Source of the DNA: Hysterium pulicare CBS 123377
Lineage: Eukaryota > Ascomycota > Dothideomycetes > Hysteriales > Hysteriaceae
DNA length: 64,000 nucleotides
Direction: 5' to 3'
NCBI GenBank assembly: GCA_000467715.1
Contig: AJFK01000443.1
Coordinates: 1 to 64,000 of the forward strand
Below the pieces are notes generated by a model. It was not told the DNA's origin. It did no database searches and was given only the letters and a program-made list of their open reading frames with translations. Numbering within the stretch: position 1 is the first letter of the stretch; every line of letters begins with the position of its first letter. A program made the translations under genes and the position numbers. This document shows positions 45,622 to 58,918 of this stretch, in pieces.

Positions 45622-46212
45622 ACGTAATTAAATGCCTCATTTAAGGCTCCAATCTGCACTTGATGATACTAGTTTATGTCTACTTGGTGGACCCGGATTA
45701 TCCTGAGTGCCTGCATTCGAAGAAGCGGCTCTGCATAAGCTGCCGGCTACTTAACAACGAAATGTCTTTACGAACCCTCTAGAATGCTCACCATCTCAAT
45801 AAGGGTCTGGCCGGGCCGGTCGGCCGCCCTCCTCGTATGTGCCAGCAAAGTGTTACGCCAATTCGTTTGTTTTTCACATGTCGGCCAACCAAAAGACATG
45901 GGGCGTAAGGCTGAAACGGGCGACAACGCACATCCAACTCTCGAACCCCTCCTTTCTCGTTGCCTATATTGCCCTTCGTTCCCTTTAAACATCCAAATGT
46001 TAGTCGTGGGGTTTGCGCTCACAGATGCCCATCTATAAATTGTCGTTCTTTTCTATGTCCAGAATATTCATCGCCTTCAGCCTTGGTCCACCGTCCCGCA
46101 GGTTCAGCCTCATCGTCCCTACGGACCATTCACGAATTCATGATCTCGGAACTTATCGGCTCAACAATCAAAAGACATTTATAGTCTCTCGCGTGCTGGA
46201 CCCGAAGAAAAA
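45622..46212. other. Intergenic region upstream of the HET gene
   Basis: No supportable gene. Presumably holds the promoter of the HET-domain gene. Confidence 0.45.
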
Positions 46213-49165
46213 ATGGATCATCTTCCATACCCAGGTCACTTGGGCATTTCTCCTGTCGTAGTTCCGTACTTCGGATTGTATGAGTTCGATGGGAAAGAAT
46301 TTGGCACTTTTTCCGAAAGATTTCCAAGAAGCGTTGGCCCTGGAGCCAAACTTTCGACACAAGAGACAGCAGCGCTAGCTCAGGCTTGGTTATATTTCGG
46401 GTTAATCGAAATCATCGTCGGGCAGAAGCTAGACAAGAACACTCTCCTCCGGAAGCCCACAGTATCGGAAGCCGCTGTCACAGAGCGCGTGGTTGACAGC
46501 TCGGCGCTACCTAACTTGCTCAGTTCTCGCGTGAGGAACTTACGAAAGCAGGGGAAGGTCAAACGACAGCAGGATTTGGCTTTGTGGCGCTCAGTTCTCC
46601 AAATTGCTTCTAAAAAAAATGCGCAATTCAACACCATTCTTTCGTATGATGAAACGAGTGCTGCAGTTTTCCTATCGATTAATGTTCTCCTTGTCACCTT
46701 GAGAGATTTCTACAGTCGCGTGGATGCGATTTGGACCCTCAAGCAAAAGAATGGGGGTGCATCTTCCCAACCAATGAATGCAGACCTGCCCAATTATTCG
46801 GGAGTTTTGGAATATCAGTATCTTGGTCGTCCTTCAATAGCAGCTGTCTTGTTGATAAATCGAATGCGACAAGGAGGCTGGTGCGCTCACCAGATCGCCC
46901 AATTCCTCGACAGCTTGGATTACTGCATAACATACTACCTATCGTCAATTCCGAGGAAAGATTTACCGGATATAAATCATGACTCATGTACGGAAGTGGA
47001 TTGTGTTGCGTACAATACTAAGCCGGATGAGTACAAAGTGCGACATGTGTCCGAAGAATGCCAGTGCTGTACCATTGAGGCGCCATGGCAAGCAATCAAC
47101 CGGATTGTACGTGCGGGCGGGGTTCCTCTAATAAGAATTTTGACCTCTCAAGGAAAGCCGCCGCTACTAGATGTCGTGGAAAGCACCGCAACCACAGATT
47201 ACACTGCCATTTCTCATGTGTGGATTGATGGACTTGGGAATCCAAAGGTGAACGGGCTCCCAACATGTCAAATCAACGAATTGGCCAAACACCTTTTTGC
47301 GCTGTCTCGATTGCAGCAATCCATGTTTTCACGCCTTTGGTGGAAATTAAGAGGAAGGTCCAATCATACGACTTCACTATGGATGGACACCTTTTGTATT
47401 CCGGTCAAGCCCGAACACGCAGATCTTCGGATGAAAGCCATCAATCGAATGTCTTTTATTTACGCAGGCGCAAAGGAAGTGCTTGTGCTAGATGACGAGC
47501 TTCGAAAGGTCGACTCACAACGCGAGCCCATCGAGCTGTTGCATGCGCGAATATTGTCCTCGAGATGGAACACTCGCAGCTGGACATTGCAAGAGGGCGC
47601 TCTTGCCCGTTGCAGCTTCTTCCAGTTCCGAGACGTAGCGCACAAGCTGGAATCGCCTGAAGGATATAGTTCTTTGGAGGTCCGCTGGAATCGTTTGAAA
47701 AGAGCTCTTAAGTCGCCGCTTTGGATATTCAGAAGCTGCTGGGAGTGTATGAGGCGACGGGATATGATCTGGTTGTTAGCGTATCTTATGTTTCCGCCTC
47801 CATCGGTATACGATGATGTGAAACAGTACACAAAGAGTTCGCTTCACATCCTGGCATCCACAAGATTCGACCTTCAGCTTTTTAATGAGGTGGGGCGGCG
47901 ATCTTTTCTTTTCTTTGATCCCCGGATGCCCCCTTCACTCGCTGCCAAGTTCGAAAGAGCTTGGAGGAATTTGGGCCAAAGAACAACTACCTACTCCCAT
48001 GATCTTCACGTGATACTTGCCAATCTAACAGGTTTCAGCGCAACTCAACTGATGCAGCTGGATACCCCAGTAAACCGAACCAAGACAATGTTACAGTGTC
48101 TTCCCGACTTTGATCTCGGTCTATTGTACAATGATTATCCAAGGCCAGAAGGAGGCGGGAATCACTGCAATCGGTGGATACCTAGTTTTCCCGGTCCAGC
48201 TCACCTCGATGGCAAAGTCCGTGGGAGAATGACCTCGAAAGGAACGCTTGTCAATGCGGGAGCAGATTGGACAATCACTTTCCGGCTTAAACCCGGATGT
48301 TTCCTGCCTCAATTTCGGTTGAGATATCCCCGCCCATGTAAAGTACACGATAGTCGTTGCAGGAATCAGGGAGACGCTGTTCGTACAGACTGGTGCTTGA
48401 TTACTTGCTTGCTCCCGCCTAACGATATGCTGGCAAGAGATCCTTCAAAAAGCGCCTACATCATGCTTTCTCTGTATACAGGGAATACCGTTCAAGAAGA
48501 ACCGTTGCGGGAATTGCGCGGAGCACGGCTTCTTGAAAACCGAAGAGAAGATTCGGGGGACATACACGTTCGATTTGACTGTCCATTGACGTTAACTGTT
48601 CAAAAATTCCGGCCGACGGCAGAGCACCTGGCTAGCTTTCCAGAGTTGACTATTCAGGACATCATAAATACGAAACATCTTGTTATCGAATGTGGTAAGC
48701 CCTCATAGTCTCACTCGCTTGCAGAACTTACCTAATACTCTTATAGATATGGATCCGAAAGTTTGCGAGAAGTTTCCAACACGAGATGGTAACCTCTTCA
48801 GAATATCTCGATGGCGAGAGATTACAATCATTATAGGTGTTCACATGATCGTCTATTCTGGTATTATAACCAGCACAGCAATCATTCTGCTGGAATTAAA
48901 TGCTATCCAAGAAGCCGCCATGTTCACATTTCTTTTAACTTGCTTAATATTCGTATTTGTGTCGTATCGAGTAGTGTCCAGTTATATAAGATCACAAAAT
49001 TATAAAGCTTGGAAAGCGACATTCGAAGAGGACTGGGAGCCGGGGAAAAAGCGCCCAGGGAGATATAGAAGACTGTTGGGATGGGTGGGCATCGGCCAGA
49101 AAAAGAAGACCGGAGTCACCGAATGCGAGATGGTGCCAACTGGAGCTGCTGAATCTGCGCCTTGA
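46213..49165 (+). CDS. HET-domain protein with two C-terminal membrane segments
   Basis: Two exons, 46213-48694 and 48747-49165, joining in frame to 966 aa. The intron has GTAAGC, a CCTAATAC branch site and TATAG. The protein starts MDHLPYPGHLGISPVVVPYF, which is a common N-terminus of large Leotiomycete HET proteins. The HET domain begins near residue 325: DYTAISHVWIDGLGNPKVNG, then SLWMDTFCIPV, AINRMSFIYAGAKEVLVLDD and SSRWNTRSWTLQEGALA. Past the domain lies a long helical region. Exon 2 encodes two hydrophobic helices (ITIIIGVHMIVYSGIITSTA and MFTFLLTCLIFVFVSYRVV) and a basic tail, so the protein is probably membrane-tethered. HET proteins control death after fusion of unlike mycelia. Unlike the copy at 9.5 kb this one is intact. 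Confidence 0.9.
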
Positions 49166-50300
49166 TCGTTCGAGTCAAGCTTTCACAACTTCATGAAAAT
49201 ATCTTCCGATTTCAACTTATTACGATTTCCGTTTCAAAGGCTTGTGCTTTCTCGGGTATGCTTTATTCTGTGAGACATAGATGTTGCCTTTTTAAATTTC
49301 GATACTTCTGAAGTTTTGCTATCAAGGCATGCAATGGAAGTGGAATACAGTTAACATTCGCAACTAATAACTCTATTCTAGACTGTTGGTCAACTTTGTT
49401 AGCCTTGAATTACCGTGCGAACTCGCTCTTGTAATGATCGTCGACAAGTGTGATGAGGATCAAAAGCCAAGACACGCTTAACTCAGCCGTTTCACGATTG
49501 GAGTGGCGTCAGCGATATCTATGAGTGGCAACTCGTACGAAAGATGGATATACAAAACTCTTCAGAGATAGGTGAATTTCCTGGACCATTCTCTAGAGAA
49601 GCAATATAGAATCCCAACTCCCTCGTCATACTTAGGTTAATTTGGCCTAAGCTATCTACATTCACACCGAAAAAGCGATCTTTTGTGGTTTGTAGTACAG
49701 TCCATCGCTAGTAGTGTATATGCGCTTCGGGCTTGCCCGATGATCCCAGCACCATAATCCATCACAGTGGCATTATAGCGATAAACTCGGCTGCAAAGGA
49801 ACTATGACTTCAGATTGCAGTTCCACCCATACATGGAATGCCCTGTCATTTTAGGATCACGTCCCCAGAAAGAACTCTCTCCGTTCCAACTTGGTGTCTC
49901 ATCATCCAAATGCTTGGGACTCTAAGCTGGATGAAAGAACCCGTGAAGTGGGATCCTAACTTGTGAAAGCCCGTACAACATCTATCTACTTCCTAATCTT
50001 CGGCCTTGTGTAGTCATTGCAAGCATCGACTCGAAGTTCCCACGACTTTGGACTTTATCATTCACTCCTTGTTCCTCTACGTGGCAGTCCAGCTCCGCAG
50101 TCATCGCTGCTGTCGAAATATGGATACTCATTACGTTGGCGTTTACGGAGGGTTTGCCTCGATCGGATCCAAGAAGACTCTAGGAAGCAGACACAACATT
50201 CTTTGTTTACAGGTTAAGGTTCTAGGTATGATAAATGTGGAGGCGAGGATCCATGAAGTCGGACGCTCGGTCTGTGTTAGGTCCGAAAACATGAATTGTT
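49166..50300. other. Gene-less interval leading into the second repeat block
   Basis: No gene. Module-like CAT motifs begin to appear from about 49.7 kb, but the border of the repeat block is fuzzy. Confidence 0.4.
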
Positions 50301-53300
50301 TTTGGCATTCAGTTTATTGATTCCAGATAATATCCGAGAGCATGCATAATCGTCTCAACATCATGATTCATCGGCTGGACGCTGACAGGCTACATAAGCG
50401 CGCTCGATCGGAGTATGCTGCAGTGTAGAAGAGTCGAATGGACATCAACCTCCCATTGAGGCAAACTCTAGACACCGGAAGACATATTTCATAAGGGGAT
50501 CGTGACATATGACCGGTTGGGGTTGGACCAAGCCGGGAGCATTTTGCCCAACCATCTAATAAAGACGATATGATAGCGCGGGACCGCCCCAAACACCATG
50601 ACACACTTGTCATTGGATGCGCTCGAACACAAAGATCCTATCACTCTACTATAACCATGAATATGATAGTATCTAAGACCACACAATCATAAATGGGTGC
50701 AAAGTGATAATCCTAAACCTATCGCGCCGCATATTCTTATGAGTGAAGGTTTGCCAACATAGTTATATTCCTGATTACGTTTGAAAGAGAGTCAACTAGA
50801 AGCATCGGGCCTTTGTTAGAGTATCGTTCAGTGCTAACTTTCGATGGCGACCGGATGAGACATAGTATAGCCTGTTGAAGAGTGTAACTTGGTTGATTGA
50901 CCTTGATAGGGCTGAGGTTCTACTTAAGGCCCTGGCTGGCAATGGCTGCCCATGAGTCAGCCTGCACGGCTGCTCCACAACACAACCGTACGAAGGAACC
51001 TTCGATAATTTGTTTCCAAAAGATCATATCACCAAACAAGGCAAAAGCAGGTGGTGAAAGTGCCGGCGCGTCGGGCTGCTCTCCGGCATTTAATTGAATA
51101 TGGCGCATGAGTTTCTTGGTGTCTTCAAGCTCAATGTCCTCTCGATCGGGGATATTGATAACTTCCGGCATAACTATCAGAACATAGTCCACCCTTGTTA
51201 TAAGGTTGAAAGTCGCACTGCTTATTAATGAGCTATCGTTGGTTAGTTTAAGAATTCTCCAATCTATGTAGTCCCTTCTTTCGGTGGTTGTGGAGTTCAG
51301 CTGCCAGCATAATGCTTCAAGACTTCAAGTGCTGATTGTAGATCCCGCAGCGGTGAATGTCAGATACATAGTGGCAAATTAGTCCAAAACATGGAAGGTA
51401 TAAAGTCGTAATTTCGAAGCCGGAAGACATAAGTTCTAAGGTTTCCCGTTGGCAGTCCAGCAACGTTGATATGTTCTTGTTGAAGAGTTTTGTCTTTCAA
51501 ACATCGCCAAAATTTTCGTCCATTGATGCGTTTTAACTCAGCCAAGAATAGAGAACCGCGATTATACTTTTCTCAATTTCCAAAGCACATAAGAGGATGC
51601 GCTTTAGGAGTCTTTGAAGGGACGCAGAGGCATCGAATATCTCTGCTGTTGAACTGAGCAATACCATGCTATGACCTTTGTCATCATGGCAATTTCAAAG
51701 CTACTTTCCCATTCCAAGCCCTCAGCAAAAGCAGAACAAGACCAACCCCAATGCTCGATTTCTGTCACACATTATGTTGATGTATACATCGATTGAAGCG
51801 ATGCTACAGACAGAAATAAGTCGCAAGTCGCCACTATGTTCTTGGGAACACATATTTGGAGAAACATTCCATGGTAGAAAGACATTGTGCCATTAAGTAT
51901 GGTCATATGACTCTCGCATCTCGCTTCCATTGGGATAGTCATGGTCAGTGTTTGAAGACGCAGACCACATTCTCTAGGTTTCGGGTCTTTATCTGGTTAT
52001 CGAGTCCCGGGGCATCAAATGATCGTCGTCGCTATCTAGGTAGTGTTTTGGAACATGGATGGTCATTGTTTTCTTATCCTAAATTCGAGAAAGTACTTCA
52101 GTTCCATGAGGCATGCTTTGGTGCTGTTGTTTCCATCCAGCTAGTTCGTCCTATGGTACGGGGAACCGGCACAGTGCGGACGTGCCAAGCTCTGCTGCCA
52201 TACGTTTGATGATATAAGTGACCCACAAGCACGACATACAACAAATACATTGCGAAGACATGTTTGAAATTTTGGAAAATTAGGTAGACATATTTCCATA
52301 TAACGGAGACTTCTAGGCATCAGCGGGGGTGAAATAAGACTATTAGTCTGTGATCGGTAGCCATACATTAATCTGAATATTTTCCCACATACGTGTAGGA
52401 CTAGGAATGCTACGGACTCGGAGAAGCGAACATAGATATATTCGAGAGGTGGAATGGAACTCCCGCTATTGGAGCCTCAGTCCATGTTATGGTGTTCTGT
52501 TCAGTATTCTGAATTAGAGGGTCCAGAGATGGCGAGCAAGCCATAGCAAGCTGTAGTGATTAAAGTTGCCTCTCATGCGCGTTGTCGCTACCATTCTGAC
52601 GGTATGGCAAACCAACAATGTCCAAACCCATACTGGCTTATGGGGATATTGAATGAACCACAAAGAGGATGCAACGCCGACACGTCGTTGCCTCCGACAT
52701 GGCATATTTCATCCAAGGCTTCCCATGGCTGATTGAATGAGGAGCCGTAGAAAAACACAATGGACATCTACTTAAACAACAGTGAAATTCGGTAGGTTCC
52801 GCGGAACTCGAGAAAGTGGGTCATGTCCAATAAGAGAATAGGTTTCTCGGTGAGTTCTGGCACAGCCGGCTTATCCACATAGAATCGGATAGAGATGATA
52901 TCTGGTATCCTCATGTGGTGGCATGGTATTGTCTTACGATAAGAGTTTGAGATAGGTTCATCACGGCATGATGTTCAGAGCTTCATTGCATCGAGGGAGT
53001 CCGATGCATGGTGCCTTCCCTGATTTCGTCACATGCATCGCTTTCTGAAGTCTCTATGAAACCATTGAAGTAGATTCATTGGAGCCTATACTCGATGATC
53101 CTCCAGTTGTCCGATCACTACTACATTGAGTAGCATTAAGCTCAGAGGCAAGGCCGGAACATCCTGAGAGTGGAACTGATGTCAAGCTGTGGCATACGTC
53201 ATTATGCGACTTGTGTAGATTCTGCCCGTCACCGGAAACGGATTCTTCTCGATCTTCGATCTGGTCAAGAGACATAAGTCCAGGTGCCTCTTAATGGTGG

Positions 53301-56300
53301 AATATCAGACAAAGTCCGACTGTCTCGGTCATCAGACCCATTTCTTCCTGGAGCTATTCTAAGGATCCCGGCACCGACAACGACCATGTCTGGTTTGAAG
53401 GTGTGGGCGTACTTTACTCTCAATGGAGAATTCCAGTCCATGAAAGTCACCTTGTCATCGCGCTGAGCGAATTCGAATTATGCCGTTGGGCTCGAACTCA
53501 AGGACCAACATGTAGAGCAAGTGCAATTTGTGATGGTGTGGACAACTCCAAGGATATTTTAGCGACGTGATTGAAATTTCTCAAGAGTCGCTCATGTTAA
53601 ATGTCCATGCAATTTCTAGCACATGCACGTCCTTTGTTCCATGCCTTTGATACGAGCGAGATTGTGCGCAAGTTTTGGAGAAAACCGTCCCCAAAGGTTT
53701 TTAGTGCGGAAGTTTGGAAACTACCTAAGCTCTAATATTACGCTGCCTCATCAAATGGTTGGCCAATTGCGCTATGGCAACACCCAAATCAAACCATGGA
53801 TCATTTTCCTTTGGTGAGATAAGGTCCCAGAAAATTGCGAAGGACAACCATGGATTTTAATTCTGTGAACTTTTGAAGCCGGAAGAGGGAGCGCATGCGC
53901 AGAAATTGCATCCATATAATAGACGGGGTCCATCAAGCGGCTGTCGAAAGGGAATTTGGACCCCAACAATATGCTCATTTCGAGTAGACCTTGAGAATCA
54001 AGTGGCAAATGGTCCATATTTCGAGTTAGGAAATTGGTTAGTCCCAGAGGTCGACATGACTTTGGCACAGGTCCATTTTCTAGCTCCATGCCCGGGGCCT
54101 ATGCAAGCTTCGATGCCCTTCCCACAGCAAGAAACATAATACCTCAACCTTCATCGGAATGACCCCAGGAATACTGCCCATGAGCATTATAACTCGCAAC
54201 CGATGGAAGCATAGACACATGACAGTTCTTCGGCTACTTGTGGTGGATGCCGGGAAACAACTCCAAGCATGTATCGTAGAGTTTCCAAAGTTCTACTGTT
54301 TGCACGTTACATATCCATCGGCGTCTCGTAAACGGAGGAACTCCAGACACATAACTAGACAGCGACTGCTGATTATGATGGGAAGACCAAACGACGAGTC
54401 CGGACATCTAGTCCTGACCGAAGGATGTATGATCTAACCATGTATGGCGCCTTGGAACAATTTTGGAGACGAGAAAAGCCCAGACATATGTACGGTTTAG
54501 CAACCGATGTATATGCCAAGCAAGCTGCACGACGATCTCGGACATCAGAGCCTCATTGCAAAAAGTATGATCCAAACATGGGTTGTTTGATAGATGCCAT
54601 TTTGGAGACCTGAGAGGCCCGGAAAAATGACCAGGATCCATGCTGATGTGTGTAATGTGGGATGGGAACAACGAACCCCAAAATCAATACCTGGCTGTAG
54701 GATGTATGTTCCAACCATGAACAGCATCAGTGTTGTAGTTTCCGGCCAGATGGAAAACCCCGACATGTCGTTGACTTGGTCTACCTTTTAAGTAAGCTGA
54801 GCAACGATCCTTTTCTTTTCATTACTCGTATCAGCATTCTCATTCGGGATACCAAAATCGATTGAACTTTCAACGATCAGGAAACATGTGTGTTTTCTCT
54901 TGAATGTATGGTATATACAACCATATTACCATGTAAACGTGCCCTTTGAACACACGAAAGCAGCCAATCCATGGAGGCTGATGTGGACGCTGATATTAGT
55001 CATCAAAAAATATCTTCCACATCTTATTCTAGATAGGATTTATATGGTCCCGCCATACGAGAAACTCCCAACGTGGTTCGGACAAGGGAAAACTCCAGAC
55101 ATGGAAAAGATTCTTGTCGAGTATGATAGAGGAGCCAAGCAACTATTCCGAATATACACGTTCTTAGTGGAGCGGTATGATCCGACCATGACTTAGCCCA
55201 TGGGTTATGTTTGGGCACGAGCGAAGCCAGACATACGGAGGGCTCTCGTGTTGATGTGACAATCGGAGCCAACCAAGGATCCCGACCATGGTAAGCTTTG
55301 GCGGCTGCCTGGTTTATTGTCCAGACATGCAAGTGTTACAAAGACTATTTTGGCCACGAGAAAAGCCCACCCAGGGACATAGGCAAGACATGTATCCGAG
55401 CCATATTCAAGAAAGCGAGCCAGAGCGAGGATCCCGGACATGTAGGCTATGTCTGAGTAAGGTATAATCCGGCCTCAGAATCTCGCACTGACCTCTTTGG
55501 ACACGAGCAAAGCGCAGACATGGTCGGACGATATTCTCGCATATAACCAAGAAGCCGAGCAAACGATCCTAGACATCAGCTTGGGCAATAAAATTAGTAT
55601 GATCCGACCATGGCGAGCTCATGACGAATGATTCGAAATACTGAAAAAGCGCAAAGGCATCTCAAGCTTGCTTCTAGCAATATATACGAGAAGACAAACA
55701 CCCAACTCGACCATGATGTGACGGCCTACGATTGGTATGGCACCATGACGACTTTAGTGAGTTCTGTTATGGACGGGAAAAACCGAGAGACATGATTACT
55801 ATGATGACTCGACGTCTGGTATGATTATAGAGCCGAGAAACGCTCTCGAACATGACGAAGTGTCGTCGTAGATCTGTGGAGATAGATCCCGTGTAGGTGT
55901 TGGGCACGAGAAAAGCGCAGACACATAAGCATGCTTAGGGGTATTGGATGATATGAACCCCAGGAACCGGTAGAGGCATTAGAGAGCTACTATAGACGAA
56001 ATATAGTTTGGCCATGGCAATCCTTCGGAGAGCGTTTGTGGACGGGTGAATGGAGGACGCGGAGCCACTCCATAAAGGTGCCCTCATAATTTTCATAACA
56101 AGGTCTCGAGCAAAACATCATGAAATCCTTGCCATTGATTCTTTCGGGACCATAAACTCACAGTCTATTATCTTTCGACCCCCAGTCTGGTATGCATTGC
56201 TGATTGTCATCTGGTAGGAACACTCCCATGGCTATGTTCGTTAGAGCTTATTGACGTCCAGGACCATTATGCAACGCTTCAAAATCTTCTGGACCTCCGA

Positions 56301-57180
56301 TCCCATCAGTAGCCCTTGGTTCGATGCTTGAGAGCAACATATTCCAAGAGGCGAAGAAGTTATGAAGAAGAAACAACATCTCAAGGACCATCATGATTGG
56401 TGTGGGCTGGAGTTGAGAGCACCACATGCGGATGCCTCTGGATCTTTTATCAGATCCCGAAAAGTTCCAACGAGAACAACATCTGGCTTCGTGCTCAATG
56501 ACTTTGAGGCACAAAATCTTGTCCGAGATGACGAGTGAAAGGCTTATTGCATATAGGGGTAAAAGTTTGGAATAAGCATAGTCTGCGATGCCAAGAGCTT
56601 GAGGATAAGGGCCATCAATCTTGATGTCCAATATGAACAGCTCCAAGACATAGAGCATGACGCCAATATCGTTGTGGTGACGCCGGACATGCATTGCCAA
56701 ATCCAAGAGTCTGATCAGGAACATGAAGGATATGAAGGGGGTAGGCTGAATTGAAGACTCATTTTTGCCTTGAAAGACCATGAATCCGGGTGGCAGTGAG
56801 TTATGAGCACGAGGTCACATGGCAAGGATCTGTTTGGCCAATTAATGGATCCATCAAGAGAAGCCAGACCATATACCGAAAGAAAGAAGACTTTGACATT
56901 CCATCGACAGCTTAGTTGATATAGTTGACATGATCCATCCCGAAGGTGAAGTTGACAGAGTGGAGGTATTGGTCCATAGGGTTATGTTGAATGTAATTTT
57001 GGTCACAGTCCACGGAAGGCTCGACCACATTGAAATATGACGAGCGAGAGCTTTGGTGGTAATACGATCATCCCTCCGAAGACCATGGCCATATACGAAT
57101 CAACTTGGTGAGGATGCTAAGTTTGAGAGCCTAAGGATAAACAACATCGTTTGGATTCTTCGTGTATAGTGGACATTCCG
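50300..57180. repeat. Second diverged modular repeat block; clear 138-bp period at 54.4-55.9 kb
   Basis: About 7 kb without a recognisable gene. At 54.4-55.9 kb a three-part unit is clear on the + strand: Q, TATGATCCGACCATG; P, a stretch like ACGAGAAAAGCCCAGACAT; R, a stretch like GATCCCGGACATG. P cores (GACAT or variant) lie at 55097, 55230, 55376, 55517, 55656, 55789 and 55920, steps of 131-146 bp. Q is identical over 16 bases (GTATGATCCGACCATG) at 55175-55190 and 55597-55612, and Q-like cores lie at 54438, 54576 and 54716. Left of 54 kb the pattern is weaker, but B-like modules of the left block recur (for example GAAGCCGGAAGAGGGAGCGC near 53876). The + strand orientation is the same as in the left block. 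Minus-strand open frames of 177 and 186 codons (56248-56781, 57183-57743) lie at the right end. Function unknown. Confidence 0.65.
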
Positions 57181-57758
57181 TGTCAACCATGAAGTGGAAG
57201 AGTACTTGTTTTGGTTCCCCATATAGATGGGTCACTTTCATTCTCAAAACCCAAGAAAAGGCTCGCGACTGGGAAGTTCGGTCTCGGACTCATGACGTGA
57301 ACAGCTTGCTGAAATTTGAACACATTTGTAAAGGGATCGTTTGGGCCGAGCCACATCAGCGCCTTCCAGTTTCTACTGTGATGGAGCCGGGACACGTCTA
57401 TTTCAAGACAGAACATTGCATCCCAACGTTCGAGATGCGAAAGCCTTGCAAATGTGTTTCGATAGCTCACAGAGCATGACAAGAAGGAAGTAGAAATGTT
57501 GAAGTGGAGTGGAGAGTGGAAGAATGGAGAAGACAAAACGGAGAGAAAGCAGTGGTTTAAGTATTGCTCCAGGAGAGCTGGAAGTGACGTGGCAGATGCA
57601 GAAATGTCCGAGGAGATGTGAACTTCCATGAACCAGCGGTAAATTACTTCCGCTCGCGCGCCGGAATTGTGCTCACGAATCGTATGATGAATGAGCTGTA
57701 TTTCTTCAAAGTTACGTACATAGAATGATAACGGGTTCTCCAAATCCTCACCGTCTTC
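57181..57758. other. Open frame of uncertain status at the edge of the second repeat block
   Basis: A 186-codon minus-strand frame (57183-57743) is open. Its first two thirds are unlike the repeats, while its end (LMWLGPNDPF, HVMSPRPNF) reads like the minus-strand repeat modules. It could be the first exon of a transcript running through the array, or chance. I do not call it a gene. Confidence 0.3.
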
Positions 57759-58426
57759 TCACGAAGCTCCGCTCTTTCCCTTATCCTTTTCTTCCAATTT
57801 CCTCCTCGCGGCCAATATCATTTCCTCTCGCCGTTGTTGTAAGTTTAGTTGCCGCTTTTCCCGATCTTGTGCCCACCCGCTTTTCTTGTTGACATCTGAC
57901 CCTGATGTCGAAGCGTCGGAGCTAGTATTGAGCTTTGATGATAGGTTGTATCGCGTTATCAGGTCAGGGTGTGACGATTTCGCCGGTGGAGTAGCAGTGC
58001 GGGATGCTGGAGTAGATGTGCGAGGAGTCGGCGGCTGGAAGGAAGGCGGTGGCTAAATCTTACGTTAGTCTCAAGACAACTCATCGAGTTCGTGAAACTG
58101 CGGAGCTCTAAGATCATGATAATCTGTAATGAATTCCACGGAGAACTCACCGCTTCTAGACCTCTTCCACTCAGGACTCTTTCCGTTGTAGCGGTCACAT
58201 TTCCTCCATTCCGTTGCAAATCCCACATGATTTCTCTCCTAGTGAGTTGTGGAAACATCTGCGCAACCTGATCGACCTGCGCCGGATTGACTCTGTAACC
58301 CCGGTTCTGGCCAGGTGGCTGTCGTGTGCCATTACCTGACGGCTTTGAAAAGAACCATCGGAGGACTAGAAAGCTGATGACGACGAATGCGATGATTTGA
58401 GGTATATTCAGTGTTTGTTCCGCCAT
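57759..58426 (-). CDS. Membrane-anchored CUE-domain protein, Cue1-like
   Basis: Two exons, 58426-58151 and 58052-57759, joining to 189 aa. An N-terminal membrane segment (IPQIIAFVVISFLVLRWFF) is followed by a CUE domain at about residues 45-90: NPAQVDQVAQMFPQLTRREI, WDLQRNGGNVTATTERVL. Then come a proline/serine/threonine-rich linker and a basic helical end (DREKRQLNLQQRREEMILAA, RRKLEEKDKGK). This layout matches Cue1, which anchors and activates the E2 Ubc7 at the ER membrane for ER-associated degradation; the C-terminal helix is where the Ubc7-binding region sits in that family, so I infer the same here. CUE domains bind ubiquitin through the MFP motif, which is present. An RBR ubiquitin ligase lies 4 kb away, but nothing links the two. 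Confidence 0.85.
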
Positions 58427-58918
58427 CTTGCGAGTGCCACACCGTATCGTTAGGCCAGGTGGGAAAGTGGGATTCAGGTGCGGACCTCCGGTCGGAGCGA
58501 TGTTCGAGATGATCGGATAAGGGAATCAAGGGGGCCAGGAAGAACGCGGTGGTGGATTGTTTGTAGTGGCTGTTTGTGAGATATTTTCTAAATGAACGCG
58601 AAAGCACTTTTATAGCCTGGCAGGTTGATAGAGCTGCGGGGTGGTGTATGGAGTGAGGTGGAATGCGGTTGAAGATGACATAACTACGGCGGGCTTGGCG
58701 TTTGGCTTCGGAGATTTCCCCCAGGGCAGGGGCTATGCTTCATCAGACATTCACACCTCAAGCGCCTTCAGTCGACCAGCATACGCCCAATTGTGGCCGA
58801 CACCTGTGCAGAGACTCACACACTGAGCTATCCACTCGTTTCTAGCATGCCTTGATATCTCAGCTCCCATGAAATCTTAAAAACCCCCACTCGTCTACGC
58901 GCCTGACGACCCAGCATC
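58427..58918. promoter_or_regulatory. Divergent promoter region of the CUE gene and beta-barrel gene 1
   Basis: A 492-bp spacer between head-to-head genes. No factor site stands out. Confidence 0.5.

Noticed and set aside
50889-50905. GGTTGATTGACCTTGAT as a fifth retroposon fragment
   Set aside because: Only about 15 bases resemble copy D, with no shared 3' end and no target-site duplication.
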